A stretch of 23,783 bases of DNA from a virus, in the IMG/VR virus record IMGVR_UViG_3300025305_000142, positions 1 through 23,783 of that record; one strand, written 5' to 3'. A program made the translations under genes and the position numbers. How positions within the stretch are numbered: the stretch's first letter is position 1; each line of letters begins with the position of its first letter. The notes beneath the pieces are model-generated. The model was given only the letters and a program-made list of their open reading frames with translations. It was not told the origin of the DNA and made no database searches. Shown piece after piece: positions 6,484-12,035 of this stretch.

Positions 6484-6676
6484 TTACGCCCTCCGCGTTG
6501 TCTAGCATAGCATTTAGAAGCGAGACAATGCCGTCGAGCCTTTCAATTTGGAGTTTCACAAACGTGGGGTGTCGAAGTTGAAGACTTTCGACGTCCTCAA
6601 TTGTGGCGAGCAGGGCATTTCGTTGGTCACGCAGTGCTATGACGTCAACATTTTTTACTGTAATATCAATCACTTA
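6467..6676. repeat. 20-base direct repeat at two successive gene starts
   Basis: ACTGTAATATCAATCACTTA occurs at 6467-6486 and 6657-6676. Each copy covers a GTG start and the first five or six codons (V-I-D-I-T-V) of a gene, so adjacent genes share their initiation region though their remainders are unrelated. Confidence 0.85.
6476..6673 (-). CDS. Small coiled-coil-like hypothetical protein
   Basis: 65 residues, GTG start at 6673 directly after the stop of the gene ending at 6674. The body is helical (VIALRDQRNALLATIEDVESL, then LQIERLDGIVSLLNAMLDN), likely a coiled coil. No family recognised. The initiation region is a 20-base repeat shared with the next gene; the SD (GGTG) is weak, suggesting translational coupling. 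Confidence 0.7.
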   Translation of the reverse strand: MIDITVKNVDVIALRDQRNALLATIEDVESLQLRHPTFVKLQIERLDGIVSLLNAMLDNAEGVSD

Positions 6677-7177
6677 TACACCAACCGCGTGAGCTAGCAC
6701 CTTGTCGGAGTGCCAACGAATTTGACCGGGACGGCAAACGATGGTTTTCATCTGACCGTTGACAAAAACGGTCACTTGATTGCGCTCGACAGAAGTCACG
6801 ATCGCGTGTTTCTTGTCAACCGTGATGAGCGAGCCAACAGGCGGGATCCCATCTTCTGTGACTAGGCCAGGGTTTTGAATACGCAGGAAAGGCCGTTTTT
6901 GACCTGACACGTACAAATAACCATTCTTTTCAGTCAAAACCATCTTCTTTTTCTTGGGCTTTGCCGTGAGCGAAGCAAACTGAGTGCCTTCAATGTGCCA
7001 GTCAGTGCCCTTCTTTTCTGCCTTCTCGACCCTAAAGACGATCGTGCGATATTTGGGATAACTCCGATACGTCTGAAGCTCACCGTCAGCGTTCATTCTG
7101 CCTTCTTCGCGGGCCTTTGTTTTGCCTCGACCGAAACCGAAACACCACTTTTTCATCAAATAATCGTTAGTTTTCAT
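6674..7177 (-). CDS. Hypothetical protein with basic middle and beta-rich C-terminus
   Basis: 167 residues; ATG at 7177 overlaps the stop of the previous gene (ATGA), with GAGG 10 bases upstream. The N-terminus has W-C-F-G-F-G-R-G-K. The centre holds a Lys cluster (AKPKKKKMV). The C-terminal half (about residues 105-160) has short beta-like repeats (GSLITVDKKHAIVTSVERNQVTVFVNGQ) that recall the GDLV proteins around it. No family recognised. Confidence 0.75.
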   Translation of the reverse strand: MKTNDYLMKKWCFGFGRGKTKAREEGRMNADGELQTYRSYPKYRTIVFRVEKAEKKGTDWHIEGTQFASLTAKPKKKKMVLTEKNGYLYVSGQKRPFLRIQNPGLVTEDGIPPVGSLITVDKKHAIVTSVERNQVTVFVNGQMKTIVCRPGQIRWHSDKVLAHAVGV

Positions 7178-7347
7178 TTCTCTTTGACCTCATAGACAAA
7201 AGTACCCTCGGCCAAAGATCGATCTTTGGATCCAACGCTAACCCACTTTTGCCAGCCGTTTTGCATAAGAATTTTAACTGAATCGGCACGAACTTCTAGA
7301 ATCAACGCCGCTTCACCGTGAGCAATAATCAAATCACCAGTTTTCAT
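7174..7347 (-). CDS. Small GDL beta-barrel-like protein
   Basis: 57 residues from the ATG at 7347, preceded by AGGAGG nine bases upstream; the longer in-frame start at 7380 has no SD and lies inside the previous gene. It begins MKTGDLIIAHGEAALILEV, the signature of the KVGDLV family, then V-K-I-L-M and a C-terminal F-V-Y-E-V-K-E-K. The stop overlaps the next ATG (ATGA). Confidence 0.75.
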   Translation of the reverse strand: MKTGDLIIAHGEAALILEVRADSVKILMQNGWQKWVSVGSKDRSLAEGTFVYEVKEK

Positions 7348-7348
7348 C

Positions 7349-7522
7349 TTAAAAATCCTCCTCGCTGCGCCAGACAACAAGAGCGTTTTCTTTTCCGTTG
7401 GTCACATCCAGAATACGGAGGGGTTCCATATCGTGTTTTTCTAAGAAAGCATCGTAAGCGCCGGTTCGGCTATCAAATAACTTTGTGGAGTTTACACCAT
7501 CTTCAGCAATAAACATTTTCAT
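7349..7522 (-). CDS. Small hypothetical protein
   Basis: 57 residues (MKMFIAEDGVNSTKLFDSRT...EEDF); ATG at 7522 with GGAGG nine bases upstream. A single alpha/beta-looking domain with a V-V-W pair near the end. The stop precedes the next ATG by one base, and the terminal codons E-E-D-F supply the next gene's AGGAGG. No family recognised. Confidence 0.75.
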   Translation of the reverse strand: MKMFIAEDGVNSTKLFDSRTGAYDAFLEKHDMEPLRILDVTNGKENALVVWRSEEDF

Positions 7523-7523
7523 T

Positions 7524-7748
7524 TTAGTTGTCCTCCAAGTAAGGCGGGTGCGACCAATTGGCGTACTGCCAGTCGGAAATCTGACCGTCCTTACACAAAG
7601 AATCGGTCCAATTGTTCCAATCTTCCCAAGCGGCGATCATGTCAATCGAGCCATCGTAGTGATGGCGCAAGACGTTAGGCAAGTGATCCCGTTCAAAGGT
7701 GTCACATGCTTGCTTCCAAGTAATTACAGTGTGAAGGTTGTTAGCCAC
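7524..7748 (-). CDS. Trp-rich small phage protein
   Basis: 74 residues from a GTG at 7748, with AGGAG seven bases upstream. Rich in Trp, His and Asp (AAWEDWNNWTDSLCKDGQIS, DWQYANWSH). I recall similar small proteins of unknown function in other large phages, but cannot assign a role. First gene after the promoter at 7786-7813; its last codons contain the SD of the next gene. Confidence 0.75.
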   Translation of the reverse strand: MANNLHTVITWKQACDTFERDHLPNVLRHHYDGSIDMIAAWEDWNNWTDSLCKDGQISDWQYANWSHPPYLEDN

Positions 7749-7785
7749 GTTCGGGCTCCTTTCAGTTGTTTCCTGTTACACCTAG

Positions 7786-7813
7786 AACATAGGAACGGAT
7801 TATTGATAGACAA
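7786..7813 (-). promoter_or_regulatory. Early-type promoter upstream of the gene at 7748
   Basis: TTGTCT (7808-7813), 16-base spacer ending GTTCC, TATGTT (7786-7791), then GTGTAA four bases on. Predicted start about 7779. It lies downstream of the gene ending at 7830. Confidence 0.8.
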
Positions 7814-7829
7814 GGAAAAAAATAACTTT

Positions 7830-8348
7830 TTAACTATTCATCGCTACAGCATACGCATTTAGATCCTGATAATACGATGGCTCGCGTCCGGTTTTGGCTC
7901 GCTTGAGATCTTTCAGGCTAGTAACCCCTTTTTTTCGTAATCGTGTTGCTCGGGACTTCAACGGGGCGCGAGAGTAATTTATATGCCACCGACGGATCCA
8001 ATTAATTAATCCATCCTCACACCCACCATCTTTATCGGGACCAGCGTATGTTTTAATCCTACTCAGCGCGCCGCTTAGTTTGAGATCGTCCCTCCAATCT
8101 CGTTGATCACTCGGTATCAGTGACACGGTTGTCACATCATTTAACCATGCTTTGACTTCAGTCTGAAGTTCAGTTCTGTAGTTAGGGTAATCTTCTAACT
8201 TTTGGATAGCTAAGTCTCGGTATAGTGACCACTCTTTACGCTCCGCTTCGTTGAGGGTCGATGAAGTTTGCCAAACCTCAATGGCGCTGCGGTCAGTAAG
8301 TTGCAAACATCCACTAGAATTACTTTCAAATTTGTCTTGAATCGACAT
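7830..8348 (-). CDS. Hypothetical protein, 172 residues
   Basis: ATG at 8348 with GAGG about five bases upstream. Soluble, Trp- and charged-residue-rich; probably helical (LNEAERKEWSLYRDLAIQKL, TELQTEVKAWLNDVTT), with a basic C-terminal segment (RAPLKSRATRLRKKG). No catalytic motif and no family recognised. It is transcribed from the promoter at 8389-8416, which is embedded in the end of the upstream gene. Confidence 0.75.
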   Translation of the reverse strand: MSIQDKFESNSSGCLQLTDRSAIEVWQTSSTLNEAERKEWSLYRDLAIQKLEDYPNYRTELQTEVKAWLNDVTTVSLIPSDQRDWRDDLKLSGALSRIKTYAGPDKDGGCEDGLINWIRRWHINYSRAPLKSRATRLRKKGVTSLKDLKRAKTGREPSYYQDLNAYAVAMNS

Positions 8349-8378
8349 TTTTACCTCATGAGGTTAAAGAGTTGTTTA

Positions 8379-8624
8379 TTACACACCAAACTTAGGAACG
8401 TTTGGAGCATCGACAAGGGAAAAAGTTAATCTTTTTTCAATTTCGTCGATAACTCGGCACGTGCGAGCAAGCTCGGCCTGAAAATGGCGCAAATCAGTGA
8501 TGTCAAAGACACTTTCGTCACTTTCTTCAATCTTTTCAATGAGTTCGAGCCTCGCAACTTGCCCCTGTCGGGCAGCGTCGAGCAAATTTTCAGCCTCATC
8601 TTGGCTTAGAAAAACGAATGGCAT
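8379..8624 (-). CDS. Small acidic helical protein; its 3' end is a promoter
   Basis: 81 residues; ATG at 8624 with GAGG eight bases upstream. Predicted helices rich in Glu and Leu (LIEKIEESDESVF, RVIDEIEKRL). The final codons (L-V-D-A-P-N-V-P-K-F-G-V-stop) are encoded by the promoter at 8389-8416: the TTGTCG -35 reads within L-V-D, and the stop TAA belongs to the GTGTAA box. The C-terminal tail may therefore be shaped by promoter sequence. No family recognised. Confidence 0.75.
   Translation of the reverse strand: MPFVFLSQDEAENLLDAARQGQVARLELIEKIEESDESVFDITDLRHFQAELARTCRVIDEIEKRLTFSLVDAPNVPKFGV
8389..8416 (-). promoter_or_regulatory. Early-type promoter inside a coding 3' end
   Basis: TTGTCG (8411-8416), 16-base spacer ending GTTCC, TAAGTT (8389-8394), GTGTAA four bases on. 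Drives the gene at 8348. Confidence 0.75.
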
Positions 8625-8687
8625 ATAGATAACCTCTTGATATAATTGGTAAATTCAAAGGTGTGACGATGACGCCACTTCTCAAGC

Positions 8688-8933
8688 TCAATCGAGCCGT
8701 GTAGTAGTCTGCTCGATGTATTGCGCAACCGTGCAACGGCTAACCTTGTAGTCGCTATAAAATTCTTTCTTGACTGATTCGGGTATATCATCCGGGTTGC
8801 TCCAATATCGCTTATCGAAAAAGTAGCGGCTAGCCTTTTTTGGCGTCTCGCTATTGCAGTGCGCGCATAAGTCCATAAAGCAGCGTCGACGATACTCGAC
8901 CGTTCGGTGTGTTCCACAAATTCGGCAATACAT
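8688..8933 (-). CDS. Zinc-ribbon-like small protein
   Basis: 81 residues from the ATG at 8933, with AGGA about nine bases upstream. The in-frame start at 8990 overlaps a -35 box and is rejected. An N-terminal C-x2-C (CRIC, residues 3-6) and a second C-x2-C (CAHC, about 22-25) are separated by a basic stretch (THRTVEYRRRC), consistent with one zinc site. The rest is charged (DDIPESVKKEFYSDYKVS). I recall similar phage proteins of unknown function. DNA or RNA binding is plausible. Confidence 0.75.
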   Translation of the reverse strand: MYCRICGTHRTVEYRRRCFMDLCAHCNSETPKKASRYFFDKRYWSNPDDIPESVKKEFYSDYKVSRCTVAQYIEQTTTRLD

Positions 8934-8962
8934 ATTTTTTGTCCTTTTCCTGTTACGTTTAG

Positions 8963-8990
8963 AACATAAGAACGGATCCGCGATAGACAA
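8963..8990 (-). promoter_or_regulatory. Early-type promoter upstream of the zinc-ribbon gene
   Basis: TTGTCT (8985-8990), 16-base spacer ending GTTCT, TATGTT (8963-8968). Predicted start about 8956. It lies just after the stop of the gene ending at 9000. Confidence 0.8.
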
Positions 8991-8999
8991 GGGGGAAAA

Positions 9000-9209
9000 T
9001 TACTTTTCCTTCTTTGGCCTTCCGAGCTTCTTTTGAGCGGACTGAACGACCGCAAGCCGATCAGCGGCGCAAAACGTCTTGATCTGGGGTTGGCTTGACG
9101 TTGGCCACCAAAGCACATGAACCGTCGAGTCGATGATCTTTATCACCAAACCCTTTGGTTCGTCGCGACCCTTTAGGATCACTAAATCGCCTTTGTGAAG
9201 TGTCGTCAT
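9000..9209 (-). CDS. GDLV beta-barrel-like protein with basic tail
   Basis: 69 residues from ATG 9209 (MTTLHKGDLVILKGRDE); an ATG three codons earlier is equally possible and neither has a clear SD. The N-terminal 45 residues fit the KVGDLV family (GDLVILKG, GLVIKIID, VHVLWW). Unlike its relatives it ends in a basic tail (AQKKLGRPKKEK) that resembles an AT-hook core (GRPKK), suggesting nucleic-acid contact. Confidence 0.7.
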   Translation of the reverse strand: MTTLHKGDLVILKGRDEPKGLVIKIIDSTVHVLWWPTSSQPQIKTFCAADRLAVVQSAQKKLGRPKKEK

Positions 9210-9274
9210 ATTGCACACATGGGAAAAAATTTCTCGCGAAGGCGTTTGCCTAAACTACGGGTACACCGCTGACG

Positions 9275-9454
9275 TTAAGCATTTTTGGCCTCTTTGAGAC
9301 AAGCCTTGACGAAACGAGTGACGTCAAAGCGGGGGTTAGTGGCTTGGAGCCGGTGAGCGAAGTCAAGCGCAAGGCATTGACGAGCTTCGGGGGTTACTGT
9401 CGCTAGCGTAGTGCCTACAACTTCTGCAATCATCTGAAAATCTTTTCGGGTCAT
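9275..9454 (-). CDS. Small phage protein (MTRKDFQ... type)
   Basis: 59 residues from the ATG at 9454, with GGAG six bases upstream. Sequence begins MTRKDFQMIAEVVG and ends NPRFDVTRFVKACLKEAKNA, a pattern I recall from many phages as a short protein of unknown function. The promoter at 9485-9512 gives it a leader of about 24 nt. Confidence 0.8.
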   Translation of the reverse strand: MTRKDFQMIAEVVGTTLATVTPEARQCLALDFAHRLQATNPRFDVTRFVKACLKEAKNA

Positions 9455-9484
9455 CTTTTTCTCCGTTGTTCCCGTTACACAATA

Positions 9485-9512
9485 ATAATAAGCACCGTTT
9501 TCAGGTGGACAA
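9485..9512 (-). promoter_or_regulatory. Early-type promoter upstream of the gene at 9454
   Basis: TTGTCC (9507-9512), 16-base spacer ending GTGCT, TATTAT (9485-9490), GTGTAA four bases on. Predicted start about 9478. Confidence 0.8.
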
Positions 9513-9575
9513 GCGAAAAATTAAAGATTCTCGGCGCTCATTTGGCCATAGATGAGGCAATGGTCTAGCTTTCAT
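9501..9575 (-). CDS. Possible 24-residue micro-gene
   Basis: ATG at 9575 preceded by AAGGAAAACG, the same initiation sequence used at 10006. The peptide (MKARPLPHLWPNERRESLIF...) is basic and Pro-rich. Its last codons run through the -35 of the promoter at 9485-9512. Short and unrecognised, so tentative. Confidence 0.35.
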   Translation of the reverse strand: MKARPLPHLWPNERRESLIFRLST

Positions 9576-9656
9576 CGTTTTCCTTACTCTCATTTGAGAG
9601 GCTAAGAACTTGAAAGGTTGTCTTTTGAGCCATTAGACACCACCGAGAATCTTTAA
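9521..9656. repeat. 14-bp perfect inverted repeat around two micro-ORFs
   Basis: TTAAAGATTCTCGG (9521-9534) and its exact reverse complement (9643-9656) flank 108 bases. The right arm ends just before the stop of the gene 9659-10006 and the left arm lies just upstream of a promoter. Possible roles: a long RNA hairpin ending the upstream transcript, or the ends of a small inserted unit. Confidence 0.75.
9565..9633 (-). CDS. Possible 22-residue micro-gene
   Basis: ATG at 9633 with a weak GGTGG upstream; MAQKTTFQVLSLSNESKENDES. The end (S-K-E-N-D) is encoded by the AAGGAAAACGATG junction that starts the next micro-ORF, as K-E-N-D-V is at 9999-10011. Tentative. Confidence 0.3.
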   Translation of the reverse strand: MAQKTTFQVLSLSNESKENDES

Positions 9657-9658
9657 TA

Positions 9659-10006
9659 TTAGCACCCACTAGGGATTTTTTCCCATGCTGGATCGAAAGG
9701 GTTGTAAGTTATTGAATTCTTTACCTTTTCTTGTAGCCACTTCGAGAACTCGTGGGCGACGTCTTTGCGAAAACCGCCGACGCTCCACAAGATTTGAGCA
9801 GTTGGGTATTGACAAGCGTTAGCTTTGTAATCATAAAGGGTTACAACGTCACCGTTTTCATCCTCAAAAAGCCATTCCATCGTCACTTTGTCACTTTCGC
9901 CTCGATGGTCTTTGCCAATGGCTCCGATGATTTGGTTTGCGGTGAAAGGCCCAACCTTCGTTTGAAGGTGGCTCATGTTCGTTGATTTTTCTGAACGCTT
10001 AAACAT
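9659..10006 (-). CDS. Hypothetical protein, 115 residues
   Basis: ATG at 10006 with AAGGA five bases upstream; a second ATG ten codons later (MSHLQTKVGPF) is a weaker alternative. Mixed alpha/beta composition with acidic turns (WLFEDENGDVVTLYDYKANA) and a C-terminal amphipathic helix (EFSKWLQEKVKNS). No motif recognised. It overlaps the previous stop by eight bases and can also be transcribed from the promoter at 10048-10075. Confidence 0.75.
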   Translation of the reverse strand: MFKRSEKSTNMSHLQTKVGPFTANQIIGAIGKDHRGESDKVTMEWLFEDENGDVVTLYDYKANACQYPTAQILWSVGGFRKDVAHEFSKWLQEKVKNSITYNPFDPAWEKIPSGC

Positions 10007-10235
10007 CGTTTTCCTTTTTGCCGTAGTTTTTAACGGCTCGTGTAATCATTATAGGAACGCTTTTCTTGTGGACAAGGGTTAAAACCTCATCAAGCAACGA
10101 TTGTATCTCTATGATATCACTGTCAAATTGCTCGTTTAGTTCCAGCTTCTCTCCAAGTAGCTGAGATTGTTCAAGATATTTCTTAGCTCGATTGAGCTTT
10201 ACTTTAAGATGTTGAAATGTTTCAGCTTTTTGCAT
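9999..10235 (-). CDS. Small coiled-coil protein overlapping a promoter
   Basis: 78 residues from the ATG at 10235, with GAGG six bases upstream. Mostly one long helix (KVKLNRAKKYLEQSQLLGEK, SDIIEIQSLLDEVLTLV), likely a coiled coil. Residues about 54-63 (L-V-H-K-K-S-V-P-I-M) are encoded by the promoter at 10048-10075, so this promoter lies fully inside coding sequence. No family recognised. Confidence 0.75.
   Translation of the reverse strand: MQKAETFQHLKVKLNRAKKYLEQSQLLGEKLELNEQFDSDIIEIQSLLDEVLTLVHKKSVPIMITRAVKNYGKKENDV
10048..10075 (-). promoter_or_regulatory. Early-type promoter inside the coiled-coil gene
   Basis: TTGTCC (10070-10075), 16-base spacer ending GTTCC, consensus TATAAT (10048-10053). 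Predicted start about 10041; drives the gene at 10006. Confidence 0.8.
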
Positions 10236-10401
10236 TTTGGACCTCGACTAGTTGAAGTTGATAGGACATGAACGGGTAATATTTGCCGTCAAGCAATATC
10301 TTATAGCATGGCGTGAGCCCGATGAGATACGAAACCCCGGCAACCAAACCGATCGGATAACCATCGACCTTGCAAACTCTCACTAGGTCACCGATTTTCA
10401 C
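10222..10401 (-). CDS. KVGDLV-family beta-barrel-like protein
   Basis: 59 residues from a GTG at 10401, with GGAGG six bases upstream. Starts (V)KIGDLVRVCKVDGYPIGLV and has the central strand Y-K-I-L-L-D-G. The C-terminus (LVEVQNAKS) is a variant of the family's E-V-I end; it encodes the SD and overlaps the start of the next gene by 14 bases. The fold is inferred to be a small SH3/KOW-like barrel; ligand unknown. Confidence 0.75.
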   Translation of the reverse strand: MKIGDLVRVCKVDGYPIGLVAGVSYLIGLTPCYKILLDGKYYPFMSYQLQLVEVQNAKS

Positions 10402-10591
10402 TGATTACCTCCAAACAAAAATCAGCATGACGTGCGAGGTACCCGTTTTGACACTGAACGTGATAAGCCTGATGCTTCCAAGCACTCTCGCGAGGATCGA
10501 ACGGCAGCTTCTCGATGATTATTCCCATCGTGCCGTCTGGAGCGTGACGAGAGCCGTATCTAATTATTCTCACTAGGTCACCCACTTTCAC
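10388..10591 (-). CDS. KVGDLV-family beta-barrel-like protein
   Basis: 67 residues from a GTG at 10591 (GGAAG nearby upstream); a longer frame to 10627 lies inside the previous gene and is rejected. MKVGDLVRIIRYG, then G-T-M-G-I-I-I-E-K, a Cys/His-bearing insert (YHVQCQNGYLARHADFC) and the end LEVISENR. The last codons overlap the start of the next gene by 14 bases. Confidence 0.8.
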   Translation of the reverse strand: MKVGDLVRIIRYGSRHAPDGTMGIIIEKLPFDPRESAWKHQAYHVQCQNGYLARHADFCLEVISENR

Positions 10592-10745
10592 TAATGACTT
10601 CCAAAAGAGTACCAGAACAAGAACCAATCTCGCCAGTGTCTAAAATCATGAAACTGGGATACTTATAACCCCCAGATTCTTTAATCTCAATCACTAGCGC
10701 AATCCAGTTGTAGTCAATCCGTTTCACGAGGTCACCGGCTTTCAT
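10578..10745 (-). CDS. KVGDLV-family beta-barrel-like protein
   Basis: 55 residues from the ATG at 10745, with GGAG seven bases upstream. MKAGDLVKRIDYNWIALVIEI, then Y-P-S-F-M-I-L-D-T-G and the family end LLEVISESG. The final 14 bases also encode the start of the next gene. An upstream in-frame start at 10808 lies within the previous gene and lacks an SD. Confidence 0.8.
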   Translation of the reverse strand: MKAGDLVKRIDYNWIALVIEIKESGGYKYPSFMILDTGEIGSCSGTLLEVISESG

Positions 10746-10905
10746 TAACCAACTCCAACTCGCCCAGCGGAATCCATACTGGTTCTGAACATTCGGGAAT
10801 ATACGCAAGCACCGCAGGGTTGACGCTCTTCGGCGGCTTAGTTTTCAAAACAATCCCCAGCAATTTGCCGCGATCCTTCCATCTTACCAAATCACCGACT
10901 TGCAC
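10732..10905 (-). CDS. KVGDLV-family beta-barrel-like protein
   Basis: 57 residues from a GTG at 10905 (GGAGG six bases upstream). MQVGDLVRWKDRGKLLGIVL, a Pro-rich loop, then P-V-W-I-P-L-G and the end ELELVNESR. Starts inside the last codons of the gene ending at 10892, and its own end holds the start of the next gene. Confidence 0.8.
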   Translation of the reverse strand: MQVGDLVRWKDRGKLLGIVLKTKPPKSVNPAVLAYIPECSEPVWIPLGELELVNESR

Positions 10906-11101
10906 TTATAACCTCCAAGTCACGCGAAAGGCTCCGTATAGATCGCGCCCCATATTTAGGGTGTTCCGTCAGTTGAACAATAAAAATGGGCCAATTCATG
11001 TCATCGTCGTAAGGCGTATGACATTCTGTGATTAGGCCGATGGTGTTATTAGGAACACCAATTCGAGCCCTTGTAGTTTTTACTAGATCACCGGGTTGCA
11101 T
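10892..11101 (-). CDS. KVGDLV-family beta-barrel-like protein
   Basis: 69 residues from the ATG at 11101 (GAGG six bases upstream, inside the E-V codons of the gene before). MQPGDLVKTTRARIGVPNNT, then IGLITECHTP, W-P-I-F-I-V-Q-L and DLEVISASR. Chained by 14-base overlaps at both ends. Confidence 0.8.
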   Translation of the reverse strand: MQPGDLVKTTRARIGVPNNTIGLITECHTPYDDDMNWPIFIVQLTEHPKYGARSIRSLSRDLEVISASR

Positions 11102-11285
11102 TCAGAACCTCAAAGTCTCGTGGGCTTTCCCAAGTCATTGTTTCACCAATGTGCGCTGGTTTCGCTGGCCAACTGATTTTGTAACGGTAAACGCCGATGG
11201 CGACGCGTTCTACCGTGTGTATTAAACCCGTGCCTTCATAAGTGCTGGCATGGGGTTTATAAATAACTAAATCACCGACTTTCAT
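11088..11285 (-). CDS. KVGDLV-family beta-barrel-like protein
   Basis: 65 residues from the ATG at 11285 (AAGG six bases upstream). MKVGDLVIYKPHASTYEGTG, then L-I-H-T-V-E-R-V and Y-R-Y-K-I-S-W, ending DFEVLNATR. 14-base overlaps at both ends. Confidence 0.8.
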   Translation of the reverse strand: MKVGDLVIYKPHASTYEGTGLIHTVERVAIGVYRYKISWPAKPAHIGETMTWESPRDFEVLNATR

Positions 11286-11451
11286 TTATCACCTTCAAAC
11301 ATACGCTAACTTCTGCCGTGGGAGTGCGCCTGGTTGTCCAAAGCACCAAAACTCCAACACTGTGTTTAGGTACGCCGACTTCCGTCACCAAACCAATCCC
11401 CAACGAAGGAACGTTAATATGTTTTACTAAATCGCCGGGTTTCATTTTCAT
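11272..11451 (-). CDS. KVGDLV-family beta-barrel-like protein, head of a run
   Basis: 59 residues if it begins at ATG 11451, which overlaps the stop of the membrane-protein gene (ATGA); an ATG two codons later (11445) gives MKPGDLVKHINVPSLGIG. Family features: G-L-V-T-E-V, V-G-V-L-V-L-W and the end LKVINESR. It heads the run down to 10222 and is transcribed from the promoter at 11480-11507, which lies inside the upstream gene. The SD is a weak AAGAAGAAG purine tract. Confidence 0.75.
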   Translation of the reverse strand: MKMKPGDLVKHINVPSLGIGLVTEVGVPKHSVGVLVLWTTRRTPTAEVSVCLKVINESR

Positions 11452-11561
11452 TTTCTTCTTCTTTTGTCTTCGTATTTAAACAATAGGAACACAACTCCAG
11501 TCGTCAAGACCAAATTGAGTACGAACATCCCAAGCGCCTGAAACGCAACGGCTACAGACAT
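11448..11561 (-). CDS. 37-residue membrane protein overlapping a promoter
   Basis: ATG at 11561 overlaps the stop of the upstream gene (TAATG). A single hydrophobic segment (VAFQALGMFVLNLVLTTGVV, continuing FLLF) is followed by a basic tail (KYEDKRRRK), predicting one membrane helix. The transmembrane codons L-V-L-T-T-G-V-V-F-L-L-F coincide with the promoter at 11480-11507, so the sequence serves both roles. Too short for family assignment. Confidence 0.65.
   Translation of the reverse strand: MSVAVAFQALGMFVLNLVLTTGVVFLLFKYEDKRRRK
11480..11507 (-). promoter_or_regulatory. Early-type promoter inside the membrane-protein gene
   Basis: TTGACG (11502-11507), 16-base spacer ending GTTCC, TATTGT (11480-11485). 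Predicted start about 11473, leader about 22 nt before the ATG at 11451. Confidence 0.75.
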
Positions 11562-11803
11562 TAACGGCGGCCTTCGATCCAATCAGTTTTTGAATTAGAA
11601 AAGTCGTTGAACTCTTCTTCTTCTTTGAGAATTTTAGCACTTTCCTCTTGAAGTAGAGGCACCAGCTTTTCCTTCAATCTTTGAAGGTTGCTCACGAAGC
11701 GATCCGCCCGTGGGTCGAGCTTCGCTAGCAGTTTGGCAGCGTCAAGAGCGTTAAGAACGCCAGCAGCCATAACTATCGTAGCATTGAGTTTTTCGTCAGA
11801 CAT
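11561..11803 (-). CDS. Helical hypothetical protein
   Basis: 80 residues from the ATG at 11803, with GGAG seven bases upstream. An Ala/Leu-rich N-terminal helix (ATIVMAAGVLNALDAAKLLA) and a charged coiled-coil-like stretch (LQRLKEKLVPLLQEESAKI) lead to an acidic end. No family recognised. Transcribed from the promoter at 11827-11854; leader about 17 nt. Confidence 0.75.
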   Translation of the reverse strand: MSDEKLNATIVMAAGVLNALDAAKLLAKLDPRADRFVSNLQRLKEKLVPLLQEESAKILKEEEEFNDFSNSKTDWIEGRR

Positions 11804-11826
11804 GTTTCATCTCCGTTGTTGTGTCA

Positions 11827-11854
11827 ACTATAAGAACGATCTTCCGATGGTCAA
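11827..11854 (-). promoter_or_regulatory. Early-type promoter whose -35 holds a stop codon
   Basis: TTGACC (11849-11854), 16-base spacer ending GTTCT, TATAGT (11827-11832). The TGA stop of the upstream gene (11851-11853) is part of the -35 hexamer. Confidence 0.8.
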
Positions 11855-12027
11855 TACCAATCTGAAGAAACTTCTGTTGAAATCCGTTCTAGCGAGCCTG
11901 AACCCCAGCCGTTCTTTCCATCGATTGAATCAAGCTCAGACATGTCTAAATCCTCGAAATCAAAAGGAATTTCCTCTTCATCACCCTCTTTTTTCAAATC
12001 TTTTCCATATATCGCGTACCAGTCCAT
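11851..12027 (-). CDS. Small acidic hypothetical protein
   Basis: 58 residues from the ATG at 12027 with GAGG seven bases upstream. Acidic throughout (KKEGDEEEIPFDFEDLDMSE), ending in S-S-D-W-Y. The stop lies in the -35 of the next promoter. It follows the VWA-like gene by eight bases and may be co-transcribed with it. An accessory role to that protein is only a guess. Confidence 0.7.
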   Translation of the reverse strand: MDWYAIYGKDLKKEGDEEEIPFDFEDLDMSELDSIDGKNGWGSGSLERISTEVSSDWY

Positions 12028-12035
12028 AATTCACC

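Noticed and set aside
8606-9118. Minus-strand ORF of 170 codons over the zinc-ribbon gene
   Set aside because: It runs through a promoter and two well-supported genes in another frame.
9521-9656. CRISPR or insertion sequence
   Set aside because: Only one inverted repeat pair, no repeat-spacer periodicity and no transposase; no CRISPR array was seen anywhere in the window.
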